NCBI GenBank assembly: GCA_002102225.1
Contig: LQPB01000060.1
Span: 1-64,000 of the forward strand
Direction of reading: 5' to 3'
DNA: 64,000 nucleotides
From: Mycobacterium interjectum
Lineage (GTDB): Bacteria; Actinomycetota; Actinomycetes; Mycobacteriales; Mycobacteriaceae
Below are positions 34,654-42,856 of this stretch, in pieces. The notes below the pieces were generated by a model. The model worked only from the letters and a program-made list of their open reading frames with translations. It had not been told where the DNA came from and did not search any database. Positions within the stretch are counted from its first letter, which is position 1. Each line of letters starts with the position of its first letter. A program made the translations under genes and the position numbers.

Positions 34654-34889
34654 CAGCAACCTCTCCAGGATAGGAGAGTTTGTCGTCATCGGACTAGTGT
34701 TTGCTGCGCCACTTGGGGCGGGCGCGCGAACGTTCCCGCACAGCACGGCACGGTCGGCGACATTACGAAAGGCGTTGCGGCGCATACGAACTCTGCGCGG
34801 CGGCGGTGTCGGGAACGGCTCATTTGGGTCTCAATCGGGCGTCGAAACCCCCGCGGCGTCACAGTGACGTAATTACACCGGGTGGACGG

Positions 34890-35873
34890 TCACGCCTTGG
34901 GCGGGGTCATCACGCCGACGATCCGCTGGAGATCCTCCACCGAGCCGAACTCGACCACGATCCGGCCCTTTCGTTTGCCCAGGCTGACCGTCACCCGGGT
35001 ATCGAAGGTGTTGGACAGCCGATCGGCAACGTCCTGAAGGCCGGGCATCTGGATCGGCTTGCGGCGTTGGGGCGCCGGCGTGGTCGCGTCCCCGCGGTTG
35101 GCCAGGGTGACCGCCTCCTCGGTGGCCCGCACCGACAGGCCCTCGGCGACGATCCGGCTGGCCAGTTCCTCCTGCGCCTCCGGCCCGCCCTCCAGGGACA
35201 GCAACGCTCGGGCGTGGCCCGCGGACAGGACGCCCGCCGCGACCCGTCGCTGCACCGGGATCGGAAGCTTCAGCAACCGGATCATGTTGGTGATCAGCGG
35301 CCGGGACCGGCCGATGCGGGACGCCAGCTCGTCGTGCGTGACGTCGAATTCGTCGAGCAGCTGCTGGTAGGCCGCCGCCTCCTCCAAGGGGTTCAGCTGT
35401 ACCCGATGGATGTTTTCGAGCAGCGCGTCGCGGAGCAGGTTGTCGTCGCCGGTTTCGCGGACGATGGCCGGAATGGTGGCCAGCCCCGCTTCCTGGGCGG
35501 CGCGCCACCGCCGCTCCCCCATCACGATTTGGTACCGCGCGCCACCCGGGGTTCCGCTCACCGCCCGGACGACGATGGGCTGCAGCAGCCCGAACTCGCG
35601 GATCGAGTGGACGAGCTCCGACAGCGCCTCCTCGTCGAAGACCTGCCGGGGCTGGCGGGGGTTGCGCTCGATGTCGGCCGGCGCGATCTCCCGGTAGACG
35701 GCGCCTACCGACGCGGCGTCCTGGGCCGCCCCGCCGATCAGCACGTCGGCGGCGGCGTCGCCCATGCGCGGGCCCAGGGTGGCCGGACCGGGATCGCCTT
35801 CCGCCGGGCCGGTGGGGATCAGCGAGGCGAGGCCCCGGCCGAGGCCGCCCTTTTTGCGTAACGGCTGCGTCAT
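34890..35873 (-). CDS. parB: ParB chromosome-partitioning protein
   Basis: A 327-aa centromere-binding CTPase. Start chosen at MTQPLRKKGGLGRGLASLIP, since the frame upstream is only read-through of parA. The ParB N-domain holds NPRQPRQVFDEEAL and the CTP-binding GERRWRAAQEAG (about residue 119). The helix-turn-helix (LASRIGRSRPLITNMIRLL, near residue 183) binds parS, and the C-terminal dimerisation region ends in MTPPKA. Three parS sites lie within 1.7 kb upstream. It is 23 bases downstream of parA. Confidence 0.95.
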   Translation of the reverse strand: MTQPLRKKGGLGRGLASLIPTGPAEGDPGPATLGPRMGDAAADVLIGGAAQDAASVGAVYREIAPADIERNPRQPRQVFDEEALSELVHSIREFGLLQPIVVRAVSGTPGGARYQIVMGERRWRAAQEAGLATIPAIVRETGDDNLLRDALLENIHRVQLNPLEEAAAYQQLLDEFDVTHDELASRIGRSRPLITNMIRLLKLPIPVQRRVAAGVLSAGHARALLSLEGGPEAQEELASRIVAEGLSVRATEEAVTLANRGDATTPAPQRRKPIQMPGLQDVADRLSNTFDTRVTVSLGKRKGRIVVEFGSVEDLQRIVGVMTPPKA

Positions 35874-35896
35874 GGTCGTCCCTTCACGGATGGTGG

Positions 35897-36850
35897 TCAA
35901 TCCCGTTCGGCGAGTTCGCGGCTGGCGTCGAGATAGCTCATGGCGCCCCGAGAACCGGGGTCGTAATCGATGATCGTCATGCTGTAGCCGGGCGCCTCCG
36001 ACACCTTCACGCTGCGCGGGATCACCGTGCGCAGCACCTTGGTTCCGAAGTACCGGCGCACCTCTTCGGCCACCTGGTCGGCCAGCTTGGTCCGGCCGTC
36101 GTACATCGTCAGGATCACGGTCGTCACGTCCAGCTGGGGATTCAGGTGGGCCTTCACCATCTCGATGTTGCGCATCAGCTGTGACACGCCCTCCAGCGCG
36201 TAGTACTCGCACTGGATGGGGATCATCACCTCGGGCGCGGCCACCAGCGCGTTGATCGTCAGCAACCCCAGCGACGGAGGGCAGTCGATGAAGACGTAGT
36301 CGAAGTCGAACTGGTCGAGCTCGGCCAGGGCCGTCCGCAGGCGGTTCTCGCGCGCGACCATGCTGACCAACTCGATCTCGGCGCCCGCCAGATCGATGGT
36401 CGCCGGCACGCAAAACAGCCGCGAACTGTGGGGGCTGGGCCGCAACGCCTCCCGTAGCGGCACCTCGCCGATCAGGACTTCGTACGACGACGGCGTGCCC
36501 GCCTGCCGGTCGTGGATGCCGAGGGCCGTGCTCGCGTTGCCCTGGGGATCGAGGTCGATGACGAGTGTCTTGAGTCCCTGCACGGCCAGCGCGGCCGCGA
36601 GGTTGACGGCGGTCGTGGTCTTGCCGACGCCACCCTTCTGGTTGGCGACGGTGAACAGCCGCCGGTGGGCCGGGCGGCGCAGCGGCGGGTAGGCCGTGTG
36701 GAGGACCCGCATCGCGCGCTCGGCGGCGGCGCCGATCGGTGTGTCGTATTCGTCCGATGTTTCACGTGAAACATGGCTCGGCTGCGCCGCGGCGGCGGCC
36801 GCGCTGGGCGCCGGCGGCGGCGCGCCGGGCGAATTGATCGGAGAACTCAC
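35897..36850 (-). CDS. parA: ParA chromosome-partitioning ATPase
   Basis: A 317-aa ParA ATPase that moves ParB-parS complexes over the nucleoid. The P-loop is ANQKGGVGKTTTAVNLAAA with both signature lysines (about residue 70). Further motifs are LVIDLDPQGNAST and YVFIDCPPSLGLLT. I choose the GTG (VSSPINSPGAPPP) that overlaps the rsmG stop in GTGA, with a GGGGGA tract upstream; a start 34 codons earlier (MWRELFASARNR) would overlap rsmG by over 100 bases. The N-terminal extension is Ala/Pro-rich, and its codons include a parS site. Confidence 0.93.
   Translation of the reverse strand: MSSPINSPGAPPPAPSAAAAAAQPSHVSRETSDEYDTPIGAAAERAMRVLHTAYPPLRRPAHRRLFTVANQKGGVGKTTTAVNLAAALAVQGLKTLVIDLDPQGNASTALGIHDRQAGTPSSYEVLIGEVPLREALRPSPHSSRLFCVPATIDLAGAEIELVSMVARENRLRTALAELDQFDFDYVFIDCPPSLGLLTINALVAAPEVMIPIQCEYYALEGVSQLMRNIEMVKAHLNPQLDVTTVILTMYDGRTKLADQVAEEVRRYFGTKVLRTVIPRSVKVSEAPGYSMTIIDYDPGSRGAMSYLDASRELAERD
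36758..36773. promoter_or_regulatory. parS site 1, inside the 5' end of parA
   Basis: A perfect copy of the 16-base ParB-binding palindrome TGTTTCACGTGAAACA. It lies in the coding region for the non-conserved N-terminal extension of ParA (peptide HVSRETS), so the site has been kept at little cost to the protein. ParB nucleates here and spreads, and it may also influence parAB expression. Confidence 0.95.
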
Positions 36851-37611
36851 CGGGTCCCCCTGTCCGACATACGTCCGGCTTTTTGGTGCGGCCGCTTCCC
36901 GCGTCGCGCTAAAACCACGGTTGCGGGCGGACGCAAATAGTTCGCGCCACATGTGACCACCCTGGCATCAACGGCGCCCGATGCCGCCATCACACGCCGG
37001 TGGGTTTCCACTTCCTCGGGAGCACGCTCCCCCTTGATGGCGACCATCCGCCCGTCGAGCCGTAGCAACGGCATGCTCCACCTCGTCAACTTGTCCAGCG
37101 GCGCGACCGCTCGAGACACCGCAGCGTCACGGGCACCGAATTGCTCGCGCACCCATGGCTCTTCCGCCCGGCCGCGCACCACCTCGACCGCCAACCCTAG
37201 TTCGGCCACCGCCCGGATGAGAAACTCGCTGCGCCGCAGCATCGGCTCGAGCAGCACCACCTCGAGGTCGGGCCGCGCGATGGCCAGCGGGATGCCCGGC
37301 AGGCCGGCCCCGCTGCCGATGTCGATCACCCGCTCACCGGCCTCGAGCAGCTCGCCGACCGCCGCACTATTTAATAGGTGGCGCTCCCACAGCCGGCCGA
37401 CCTCCCGGGGCCCCAGGAGCCCTCGCTCCACCCCGGGGCCGGCGAGCAGTTCGGCGTACCTTCGCGCGATGCCCATCCGCGGACCGAAGACGGTTGCGGC
37501 GGCGTCGCCCAGGGGTCCCGGATCCGCCGCCGTTCCGGAAGTTCCGCCCGCCGCCTCGGCGCCCCCATGTTTCACGTGAAACATCGCGTCTTCTTGTTTC
37601 ACGTGAAACAT
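36847..37611 (-). CDS. rsmG: 16S rRNA (guanine-N7) methyltransferase RsmG (GidB)
   Basis: A 254-aa SAM-dependent methyltransferase that methylates G527 of 16S rRNA; loss gives low-level streptomycin resistance in mycobacteria. The SAM-binding motif is VIDIGSGAGLPGIPLAIARP (about residue 95), followed by VVLLEPMLRRSEFL. The catalytic domain appears intact. The N-terminus is odd: MFHVKQEDAMFHVKHGG, two copies of the reading of a parS site. Translation could start at the second Met as well. Its stop overlaps parA. Confidence 0.93.
   Translation of the reverse strand: MFHVKQEDAMFHVKHGGAEAAGGTSGTAADPGPLGDAAATVFGPRMGIARRYAELLAGPGVERGLLGPREVGRLWERHLLNSAAVGELLEAGERVIDIGSGAGLPGIPLAIARPDLEVVLLEPMLRRSEFLIRAVAELGLAVEVVRGRAEEPWVREQFGARDAAVSRAVAPLDKLTRWSMPLLRLDGRMVAIKGERAPEEVETHRRVMAASGAVDARVVTCGANYLRPPATVVLARRGKRPHQKAGRMSDRGTR
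37568..37583. promoter_or_regulatory. parS site 2, in the 5' end of rsmG
   Basis: A perfect TGTTTCACGTGAAACA palindrome that encodes MFHVKH at codons 10-15 of rsmG on the minus strand. It lies 11 bases from parS site 3. Confidence 0.95.
37595..37610. promoter_or_regulatory. parS site 3, over the rsmG start codon
   Basis: A perfect TGTTTCACGTGAAACA palindrome. It covers the rsmG start region so that the first codons read MFHVKQ. ParB bound here could block rsmG-parAB translation initiation or transcription. Confidence 0.95.
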
Positions 37612-37668
37612 CCTCGATCCCTGGGGCCGTCCGGGTCGTCTCGAATTACACGGCTGTGACTCGGCGCG

Positions 37669-38244
37669 CTAGTCGAGCAGGACGACTACGCGCCGGGAGG
37701 GTTCTTGGCCCTCGCTCTCGCTGTGCACCCCGGGGACCGCGGCGACGGCGTCGTGAACGATCTTGCGTTCGAACGGCGTCATCGGCGAAAGCTCCTCGCG
37801 TTCGCCGGTGTTCAGCACCCGCCGCGCCACCTTGTCGCCCAACGCGGCCAGCTCTTCGCGGCGGCGGCGCCGCCAGCTCGCGATGTCGAGCATCAGCCGG
37901 CTTCGCACGCCCGTCTTCTGGTGCACCGCCAGCCGGGTCAGCTCCTGCAGCGCGTCCAGCACCTCACCGCCACGGCCGACCAACTTGTTCAGGTCGCTGC
38001 TGCCATCGATGCTGACGACGGCGCGGTCCCCCTCGACGTCCAGGTCGATGTCGCCGTCGAAGTCCAAGAGGTCCAGCAGCTCCTCGAGGTAGTCGCCGGC
38101 GATCTCCCCCTCGGCAACCAGTCGGTCCTCCAGGTCGTCGGCTTGGTCGGCACCGCCCTCCGCCGTCGCCTCGTCCTCGGGGGCCGGCGCTTGCGTGTCC
38201 AGTTCTGCGTCAACGTCGCGTTCGGTCGTTTCGGCGTCTGTCAT
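37669..38244 (-). CDS. Jag/KhpB-type KH-R3H RNA-binding protein (Rv3920c-like)
   Basis: A 191-aa protein. The acidic N-terminal third is low in complexity (DTQAPAPEDEATAEGGADQA). A KH-like domain (about residues 75-130) contains the GRGGEVLDALQEL loop. The C-terminal R3H domain includes the ELSPMTPFERKIVHDAV helix and the strand SRRVVVLLD. Related proteins bind RNA together with KhpA and affect cell-wall elongation. It lies 80 bases downstream of yidC and belongs to the rnpA-yidD-yidC-jag run, conserved across bacteria. Confidence 0.9.
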   Translation of the reverse strand: MTDAETTERDVDAELDTQAPAPEDEATAEGGADQADDLEDRLVAEGEIAGDYLEELLDLLDFDGDIDLDVEGDRAVVSIDGSSDLNKLVGRGGEVLDALQELTRLAVHQKTGVRSRLMLDIASWRRRRREELAALGDKVARRVLNTGEREELSPMTPFERKIVHDAVAAVPGVHSESEGQEPSRRVVVLLD

Positions 38245-38324
38245 CTCGTTTTCTCTCCCTCATCCAGGGGCTCCCGCCAGTCGGGTCACTCGCCCGGGGT
38301 GTCCCCTTAAGCTGTGGCGTCGCG

Positions 38325-39449
38325 TCAGCGTTTGCGCTTCTTCGGTCGCGCCCCGGGTCGCGGGGTGCGGTTGGTCGGCCCGTCGTTGCGTCCTGCGGCG
38401 CTCGGCTTGTCCGGTTCGGCCGTGGCCGTTCCTGCTTCGGCGGCCCCGCCGGCGGATCCATCGGAATCCGTGTCCGCGCCGTCGTCGTTGCGCGTCGCGG
38501 AGCCGTTGCCGCTCGCCGCCGAGGCCTTGGGGTTGCGCTTCGGTTTGGCGCCCGGCGCGGGCGCGTTGGCCGCCCGCCGCTGCACGACTTCTTGCCTCTT
38601 GGCCTCGTCCTCTTTCTCGATCATCCCGAACACGTAGTGCTGCTGCCCGAACGTCCAGATGTTGTTCGCGAACCAGTACAGGATGATCGCGAGCGGAAGG
38701 AACGGGCCGCCGACGACGACGCCGAGCGGAAACACATACAGTGCGAGCTTGTTCATCATCGCCGTCTGCGGATTGGCGGCGGCCTCCGGGCTCTGGCGCG
38801 CCACGGACGCGCGGCTGTTGAAGTAGGTCGCGACGCCCGCCAGGATCATCACCGGGGCGCCCACCGCGATCACCGCGGGGCGGCTGAAGTGAGTGAAGGC
38901 GTCCAGTCCGGCGTGTTGCGTCATGAACGCGCCGATCGGCGCACCGAACAGGTTGGCGTCCAGGAAGTGCGCCACGTCGGTCGGGCTGAAGAAATAGTTA
39001 CCCGTCGCCCGGTTCTGCGCGACCGACAAATGCGGCTGCCCGAAGCCCCCGGTCGTGCGGTTGAACGACCGCAGGACGTGATACAGCCCGATGAACACCG
39101 GGATCTGCGCCAGCATCGGCAGGCAGCCGAGGATCGGGTTGAAGCCGTGCTCGCGTTGCAGCTTCTGCATCTCCAGCGCCATCCGCTGGCGGTCTTTGGA
39201 GTACTTCTTTTGCAGCGCCTTGATCTGTGGCTGCAACTCCTGCATCTGGCGGGTGGTACGAATCTGGCGCACGAACGGCTTGTAGAGCAGGGCCCGCAGG
39301 CTGAACACCAGGAACATCACCGACAGGGCCCAGGCGAAGAAGTTCGACGGTCCGAGCAGCGCCGCGAACAACTTGTACCAAGCCCACATGATCCACGACA
39401 CCGGGTAGTAGATGATGTCCAGGCTGAAGAAATCAAACAAAAGATTCAC
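38325..39449 (-). CDS. yidC: Membrane protein insertase YidC
   Basis: A 374-aa insertase that places proteins in the inner membrane alone or with SecYEG. It is the short Gram-positive-like form without the large periplasmic domain. The first hydrophobic segments are DIIYYPVSWIMWAWYKLFAAL and FFAWALSVMFLVFSLRALL. The conserved cytoplasmic loop KYSKDRQRMALEMQKLQREHG is followed by CLPMLAQIPVFIGLYHVLRS. The C-terminal 90 residues are Ala/Gly-rich and end strongly basic (RPGARPKKRKR), which can bind ribosomes. It overlaps yidD by 17 bases. Confidence 0.95.
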   Translation of the reverse strand: MNLLFDFFSLDIIYYPVSWIMWAWYKLFAALLGPSNFFAWALSVMFLVFSLRALLYKPFVRQIRTTRQMQELQPQIKALQKKYSKDRQRMALEMQKLQREHGFNPILGCLPMLAQIPVFIGLYHVLRSFNRTTGGFGQPHLSVAQNRATGNYFFSPTDVAHFLDANLFGAPIGAFMTQHAGLDAFTHFSRPAVIAVGAPVMILAGVATYFNSRASVARQSPEAAANPQTAMMNKLALYVFPLGVVVGGPFLPLAIILYWFANNIWTFGQQHYVFGMIEKEDEAKRQEVVQRRAANAPAPGAKPKRNPKASAASGNGSATRNDDGADTDSDGSAGGAAEAGTATAEPDKPSAAGRNDGPTNRTPRPGARPKKRKR

Positions 39450-39738
39450 TCTCCCGTTGCTCCGGCGCGGGGTTCCCCGCGGCGCCGGCGCCTTCGAAGC
39501 TCGCCCGGCATGCGTGTCGATCCGGTATCGGATCCCATCCTCCCCGATGCCACGGTCCGCATTTGGCGAGCCGGGCGACGGCCAACCAGCCGCCCCGGAT
39601 CAAGCCGTATTCGGTGAGGGCATCGACGGCGTACTGGCTGCAGGTCGGCATGAAGCGACATGTCGCCGGCCGCAACGGCGACACCATGTGCCGGTACAGC
39701 TTGATCAGGAAGATCACTCCCCGCGCCGCCCGGTTCAC
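39433..39738 (-). CDS. yidD: Membrane protein insertion efficiency factor YidD
   Basis: A 101-aa protein of the YidD (haemolysin-like) family. The conserved core reads LIKLYRHMVSPLRPATCRFMPTCSQYAVDALTEYG, with its three cysteines, followed by GGWLAVARLAKCGPWHRGGWDPIP. It has a short amphipathic N-terminus that associates with the membrane and helps YidC. The start overlaps the rnpA stop by four bases and the end overlaps yidC by 17. Confidence 0.93.
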   Translation of the reverse strand: MNRAARGVIFLIKLYRHMVSPLRPATCRFMPTCSQYAVDALTEYGLIRGGWLAVARLAKCGPWHRGGWDPIPDRHACRASFEGAGAAGNPAPEQRESESFV

Positions 39739-40091
39739 CGGCGGGCTCCCGCCGACTCGACGGCGCGACGCAAGCCGCGCCGCAGCTGTTGCTCCAGCCG
39801 CGCGGATGACACCTGGCGACTGCTCGGCAGCGCCCGGATCACCACCCGGTCGGATCGGTCGAGCTCGCCCAGCATGGTTCGCGTGACGTGACGGAGCCGG
39901 CGCGCCACCCGATGGCGGTCCACCGCCGACCCGACGGTCTTGGCGATGATGAGGCCGACCCGGGGACCCGTGTCGTCTTCGGGGTCGCGTCGCACATGCA
40001 CGACGACATCGGGCTGCACCGCGCGCACCCCATACTTCACCGCGGCGTCAAACTCCGTTGACCGCCTCATGCGGTTGCGTGCGGGAAGCAC
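39735..40091 (-). CDS. rnpA: Ribonuclease P protein component RnpA
   Basis: A 118-aa basic protein subunit of RNase P, which matures tRNA 5' ends. It starts MLPARNRMRRSTEFDAAVKYG. The conserved RNA-binding stretch is VGSAVDRHRVARRLRHVTR (the RNR-like helix), with VGLIIAKTVG before it. It lies 23 bases downstream of rpmH, the arrangement conserved in most bacteria, and overlaps yidD. Confidence 0.94.
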   Translation of the reverse strand: MLPARNRMRRSTEFDAAVKYGVRAVQPDVVVHVRRDPEDDTGPRVGLIIAKTVGSAVDRHRVARRLRHVTRTMLGELDRSDRVVIRALPSSRQVSSARLEQQLRRGLRRAVESAGARR

Positions 40092-40114
40092 CGCTGAAGA
40101 ACCCGACGTTGCGA

Positions 40115-40258
40115 TCAGGCAGTTAACGCGCGGCGGCCTTTGCGGCGCCGGCTGGAGACGATCGATCGCCCGGCGCGGGTGCGCATCCGCAAGCGGAAGC
40201 CATGCACGCGGGCTCGGCGCCGGTTATTCGGCTGGAAGGTCCGCTTGCCCTTGGCCAC
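40115..40258 (-). CDS. rpmH: 50S ribosomal protein L34 (RpmH)
   Basis: A 47-aa ribosomal protein starting at a GTG, reading VAKGKRTFQPNNRRRARVHG and ending GRRALTA. The sequence matches the near-universal L34 pattern with RTFQPNNRRRARVHGFRLRM. It faces away from dnaA across the shared control region, and is the first gene of the rpmH-rnpA-yidD-yidC-jag unit. Confidence 0.96.
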   Translation of the reverse strand: MAKGKRTFQPNNRRRARVHGFRLRMRTRAGRSIVSSRRRKGRRALTA

Positions 40259-40841
40259 GGCGTTCTCCTCGTCTTCGAACCATCCGGCCGCATTCGTCCG
40301 CGACGCGGTCGGAGGTGGGTCTTGCTGCTGGCCGGCGCGGTCCCCGAGCTTTGTCCGGGTCGCAGCCGTATCGCCGACTTTCGGGCGACTGTTTGAGGGT
40401 ACTGACGCGGATTCGCTGGGTCAAACTTGGTCTCCCGCAACGCACCCAACTCACACATCCGCGAAAACGCAAGTTCTCGACCGCGCCCTTGCGGCACCAT
40501 AGGACAACACACGACAAGCAGGGTCCGGTTAACCCTAAAGAGGCCGAATTGGAATGCAACAGAACTGTTGGCAGCCGAACGGAAAACTGTTAGCTTCGGG
40601 CAATGCCGTTTCAGAGTGGAGCGGCGCTCGACGACGAAGCGAGGATGGCGGATCGACTAGCTGGCTAGGCGACCTGACCGGGTTGCCCTCAGCGCGGAGA
40701 TCACGGGCCGTCGCCGGTAGGCTGCGGCTCGTTTACGATCATCCTGTCCACACCTGTGTATAAGTATGTGGACAGTTGTTTCGTCACCAAGCGTGGCTGC
40801 CCCTCGACCCGGGATCTGCGAGAACCAGGGAGATTACGTCA
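40259..40841. promoter_or_regulatory. rpmH-dnaA divergent control region
   Basis: A 583-base intergenic stretch with no gene I can support. It must carry the rpmH promoter on the left and the dnaA promoter(s) on the right. A TACGAT at 40734-40739 could be a -10 for dnaA, followed immediately by an inverted pair of DnaA boxes. Base composition is lower in GC than in the flanking genes, and the 40400-40650 part shows no coding-like bias. Confidence 0.6.
40744..40775. promoter_or_regulatory. Inverted pair of DnaA boxes upstream of dnaA
   Basis: CTGTCCACA (40744-40752) and TGTGGACAG (40767-40775) are exact reverse complements, separated by 14 bases that include GTGTATAAGTA. Each differs by one base from the mycobacterial DnaA box TTGTCCACA. 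They lie 67 bases upstream of the TTG start, just downstream of a possible -10, which suits autoregulation by DnaA. Confidence 0.6.
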
Positions 40842-42386
40842 TTGACCGATGACCCCGGTTCAGGATTCACAACAGTTTGGAATGCGGTCGTCTCCGAGCT
40901 CAACGGGGAGTCCGCCTCGGAGGGAATCGCCGGCAATCGCACCGCCCTCGCCACCCCGCTCACCCCGCAGCAGAGGGCGTGGCTAAATCTCGTCCAGCCG
41001 CTCACGATCGTCGAGGGCTTTGCCCTGTTGTCGGTGCCGAGCAGCTTCGTGCAAAACGAGATCGAACGCCACCTGCGCACCCCGATCACCGACGCGCTGA
41101 GCCGCCGGCTCGGTCAGCAGATCCAACTCGGGGTGCGCATCGCCCCACCCGCGGACGACGCGGACGACGCCGCCTTCGCCCCGGCGGAGCCCTTCCCGCC
41201 CGGCCTGGACGACCAGCCCCCGACCCAGGCCGACGACTCGCTCATCGACATCGATGTCGACGAAGGCGACGAAAACGGTGAGATCGGCGCCGAACAGAGC
41301 TGGCCGAACTACTTCACCGAACGCCCGCACACGGCCGACCCGGCCATCGCCGGCGGAACCAGCCTCAACCGGCGGTACACCTTCGACACGTTCGTCATCG
41401 GCGCCTCCAACCGGTTCGCGCACGCCGCAGCCCTGGCCATCGCCGAAGCCCCGGCCCGCGCCTACAACCCGTTGTTCATCTGGGGAGAATCGGGCCTCGG
41501 CAAGACCCACCTGCTGCACGCGGCCGGTAACTACGCGCAGCGGCTGTTCCCCGGCATGCGGGTGAAGTACGTCTCGACCGAGGAATTCACCAACGACTTC
41601 ATCAACTCGCTCCGCGACGACCGCAAGGTCGCGTTCAAACGCAGCTACCGCGACGTCGACGTGCTGCTGGTGGACGACATCCAGTTCATCGAGGGCAAGG
41701 AAGGTATCCAGGAAGAGTTCTTCCACACCTTCAACACGCTGCACAACGCCAACAAACAGATCGTCATCTCCTCCGACCGGCCGCCCAAGCAACTCGCCAC
41801 CCTCGAAGACCGGCTGAGAACCCGCTTCGAGTGGGGCCTGATCACCGATGTGCAGCCGCCGGAACTTGAGACCCGCATCGCCATTCTGCGCAAGAAGGCG
41901 CAGATGGAACGCCTCGCCGTGCCCGACGACGTCCTCGAGCTGATCGCCAGCAGCATCGAGCGCAACATCCGCGAGCTCGAGGGCGCGTTGATCCGGGTGA
42001 CCGCGTTCGCCTCGTTGAACAAGACCCCGATCGACAAGTCCCTGGCCGAGATCGTCCTTCGCGACCTGATCGCCGACGCCAGCACCATGCAGATCAGCGC
42101 CGCGACGATCATGGCCGCCACCGCCGAATACTTCGACACCACCGTCGAGGAGTTGCGCGGCCCGGGCAAGACGCGGGCGCTGGCCCAGTCGCGCCAAATC
42201 GCGATGTACCTATGCCGTGAGCTGACCGATTTGTCGCTGCCCAAGATCGGCCAGGCGTTCGGCCGCGACCACACCACCGTCATGTACGCGCAGCGAAAGA
42301 TCTTGTCCGAGATGGCCGAGCGCCGTGAAGTCTTCGATCACGTCAAGGAACTCACCACGCGCATCCGGCAGCGCTCCAAGCGCTGA
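40842..42386 (+). CDS. dnaA: Chromosomal replication initiator DnaA
   Basis: A 514-aa initiator that binds DnaA boxes and opens oriC. I choose the TTG reading LTDDPGSGFTTVWNAVVSEL, the start used by M. tuberculosis, although the frame is open 22 codons further up. Domain I covers about residues 1-95. Domain II is acidic and variable (about 100-150). The AAA+ domain has Walker A WGESGLGKTHLLHA (about residue 214) and Walker B VLLVDDIQFIEG. Domain IV ends with GRDHTTVMYAQRKI (about residue 473), the DnaA signature that contacts DnaA boxes. Confidence 0.97.
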   Translation: MTDDPGSGFTTVWNAVVSELNGESASEGIAGNRTALATPLTPQQRAWLNLVQPLTIVEGFALLSVPSSFVQNEIERHLRTPITDALSRRLGQQIQLGVRIAPPADDADDAAFAPAEPFPPGLDDQPPTQADDSLIDIDVDEGDENGEIGAEQSWPNYFTERPHTADPAIAGGTSLNRRYTFDTFVIGASNRFAHAAALAIAEAPARAYNPLFIWGESGLGKTHLLHAAGNYAQRLFPGMRVKYVSTEEFTNDFINSLRDDRKVAFKRSYRDVDVLLVDDIQFIEGKEGIQEEFFHTFNTLHNANKQIVISSDRPPKQLATLEDRLRTRFEWGLITDVQPPELETRIAILRKKAQMERLAVPDDVLELIASSIERNIRELEGALIRVTAFASLNKTPIDKSLAEIVLRDLIADASTMQISAATIMAATAEYFDTTVEELRGPGKTRALAQSRQIAMYLCRELTDLSLPKIGQAFGRDHTTVMYAQRKILSEMAERREVFDHVKELTTRIRQRSKR

Positions 42387-42856
42387 TTCCCGCCGTCCTG
42401 ACAAATTTTTTTCGAAAAACTTCTCACTCCCCCGTCACACCTGTCACACGCTGCTGCTGTGGGTACCGGTGTGCACAAACCGCCCAAAGACCGGTGGAGC
42501 ACTCGCCTTTGCATGCACACGGCCCGACCATCCCCAGCGCCCGCCGACCGCCCACACAGTTGTCCACCGACTCATCCACAAGCCGACCACTCCCCTAGCT
42601 GCGACAAGGTCCGCTGTCCCCAGAATGCACAGCACTTATTACTAGTACTGAGATCTATCCGTAGTTTCTTCTTTGAAGTACAGCGTTGGGGACGCGCGTC
42701 GCCGTCGCGTCCGACAGGTCGCTGACGACGCGGCTTGTCGGCCTTTTCGATTAGCTTTCAAGATGGGCGCAGAAGTTCTACGGTTGTTCAGCGACCGCTA
42801 GCGACGGGCGGCTAGCCACTTTGATTTTTCGGACACTCGGCAGGTAAAGGGACGCT
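42387..42856. other. Chromosomal origin of replication oriC (dnaA-dnaN intergenic region)
   Basis: 470 bases without a gene between dnaA and dnaN, the location of oriC in mycobacteria. DnaA-box-like sequences include TGTGCACAA (42470-42478, reverse of TTGTGCACA), TTGTCCACC (42560-42568) and TCATCCACA (42572-42580), with weaker ones such as AATGCACAG near 42624. An AT-rich stretch at about 42634-42680 (around CTTATTACTAGTACTGAGAT) is a candidate unwinding element. GC content drops clearly compared with dnaA. The dnaN promoter must lie in the last 200 bases. Confidence 0.9.
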
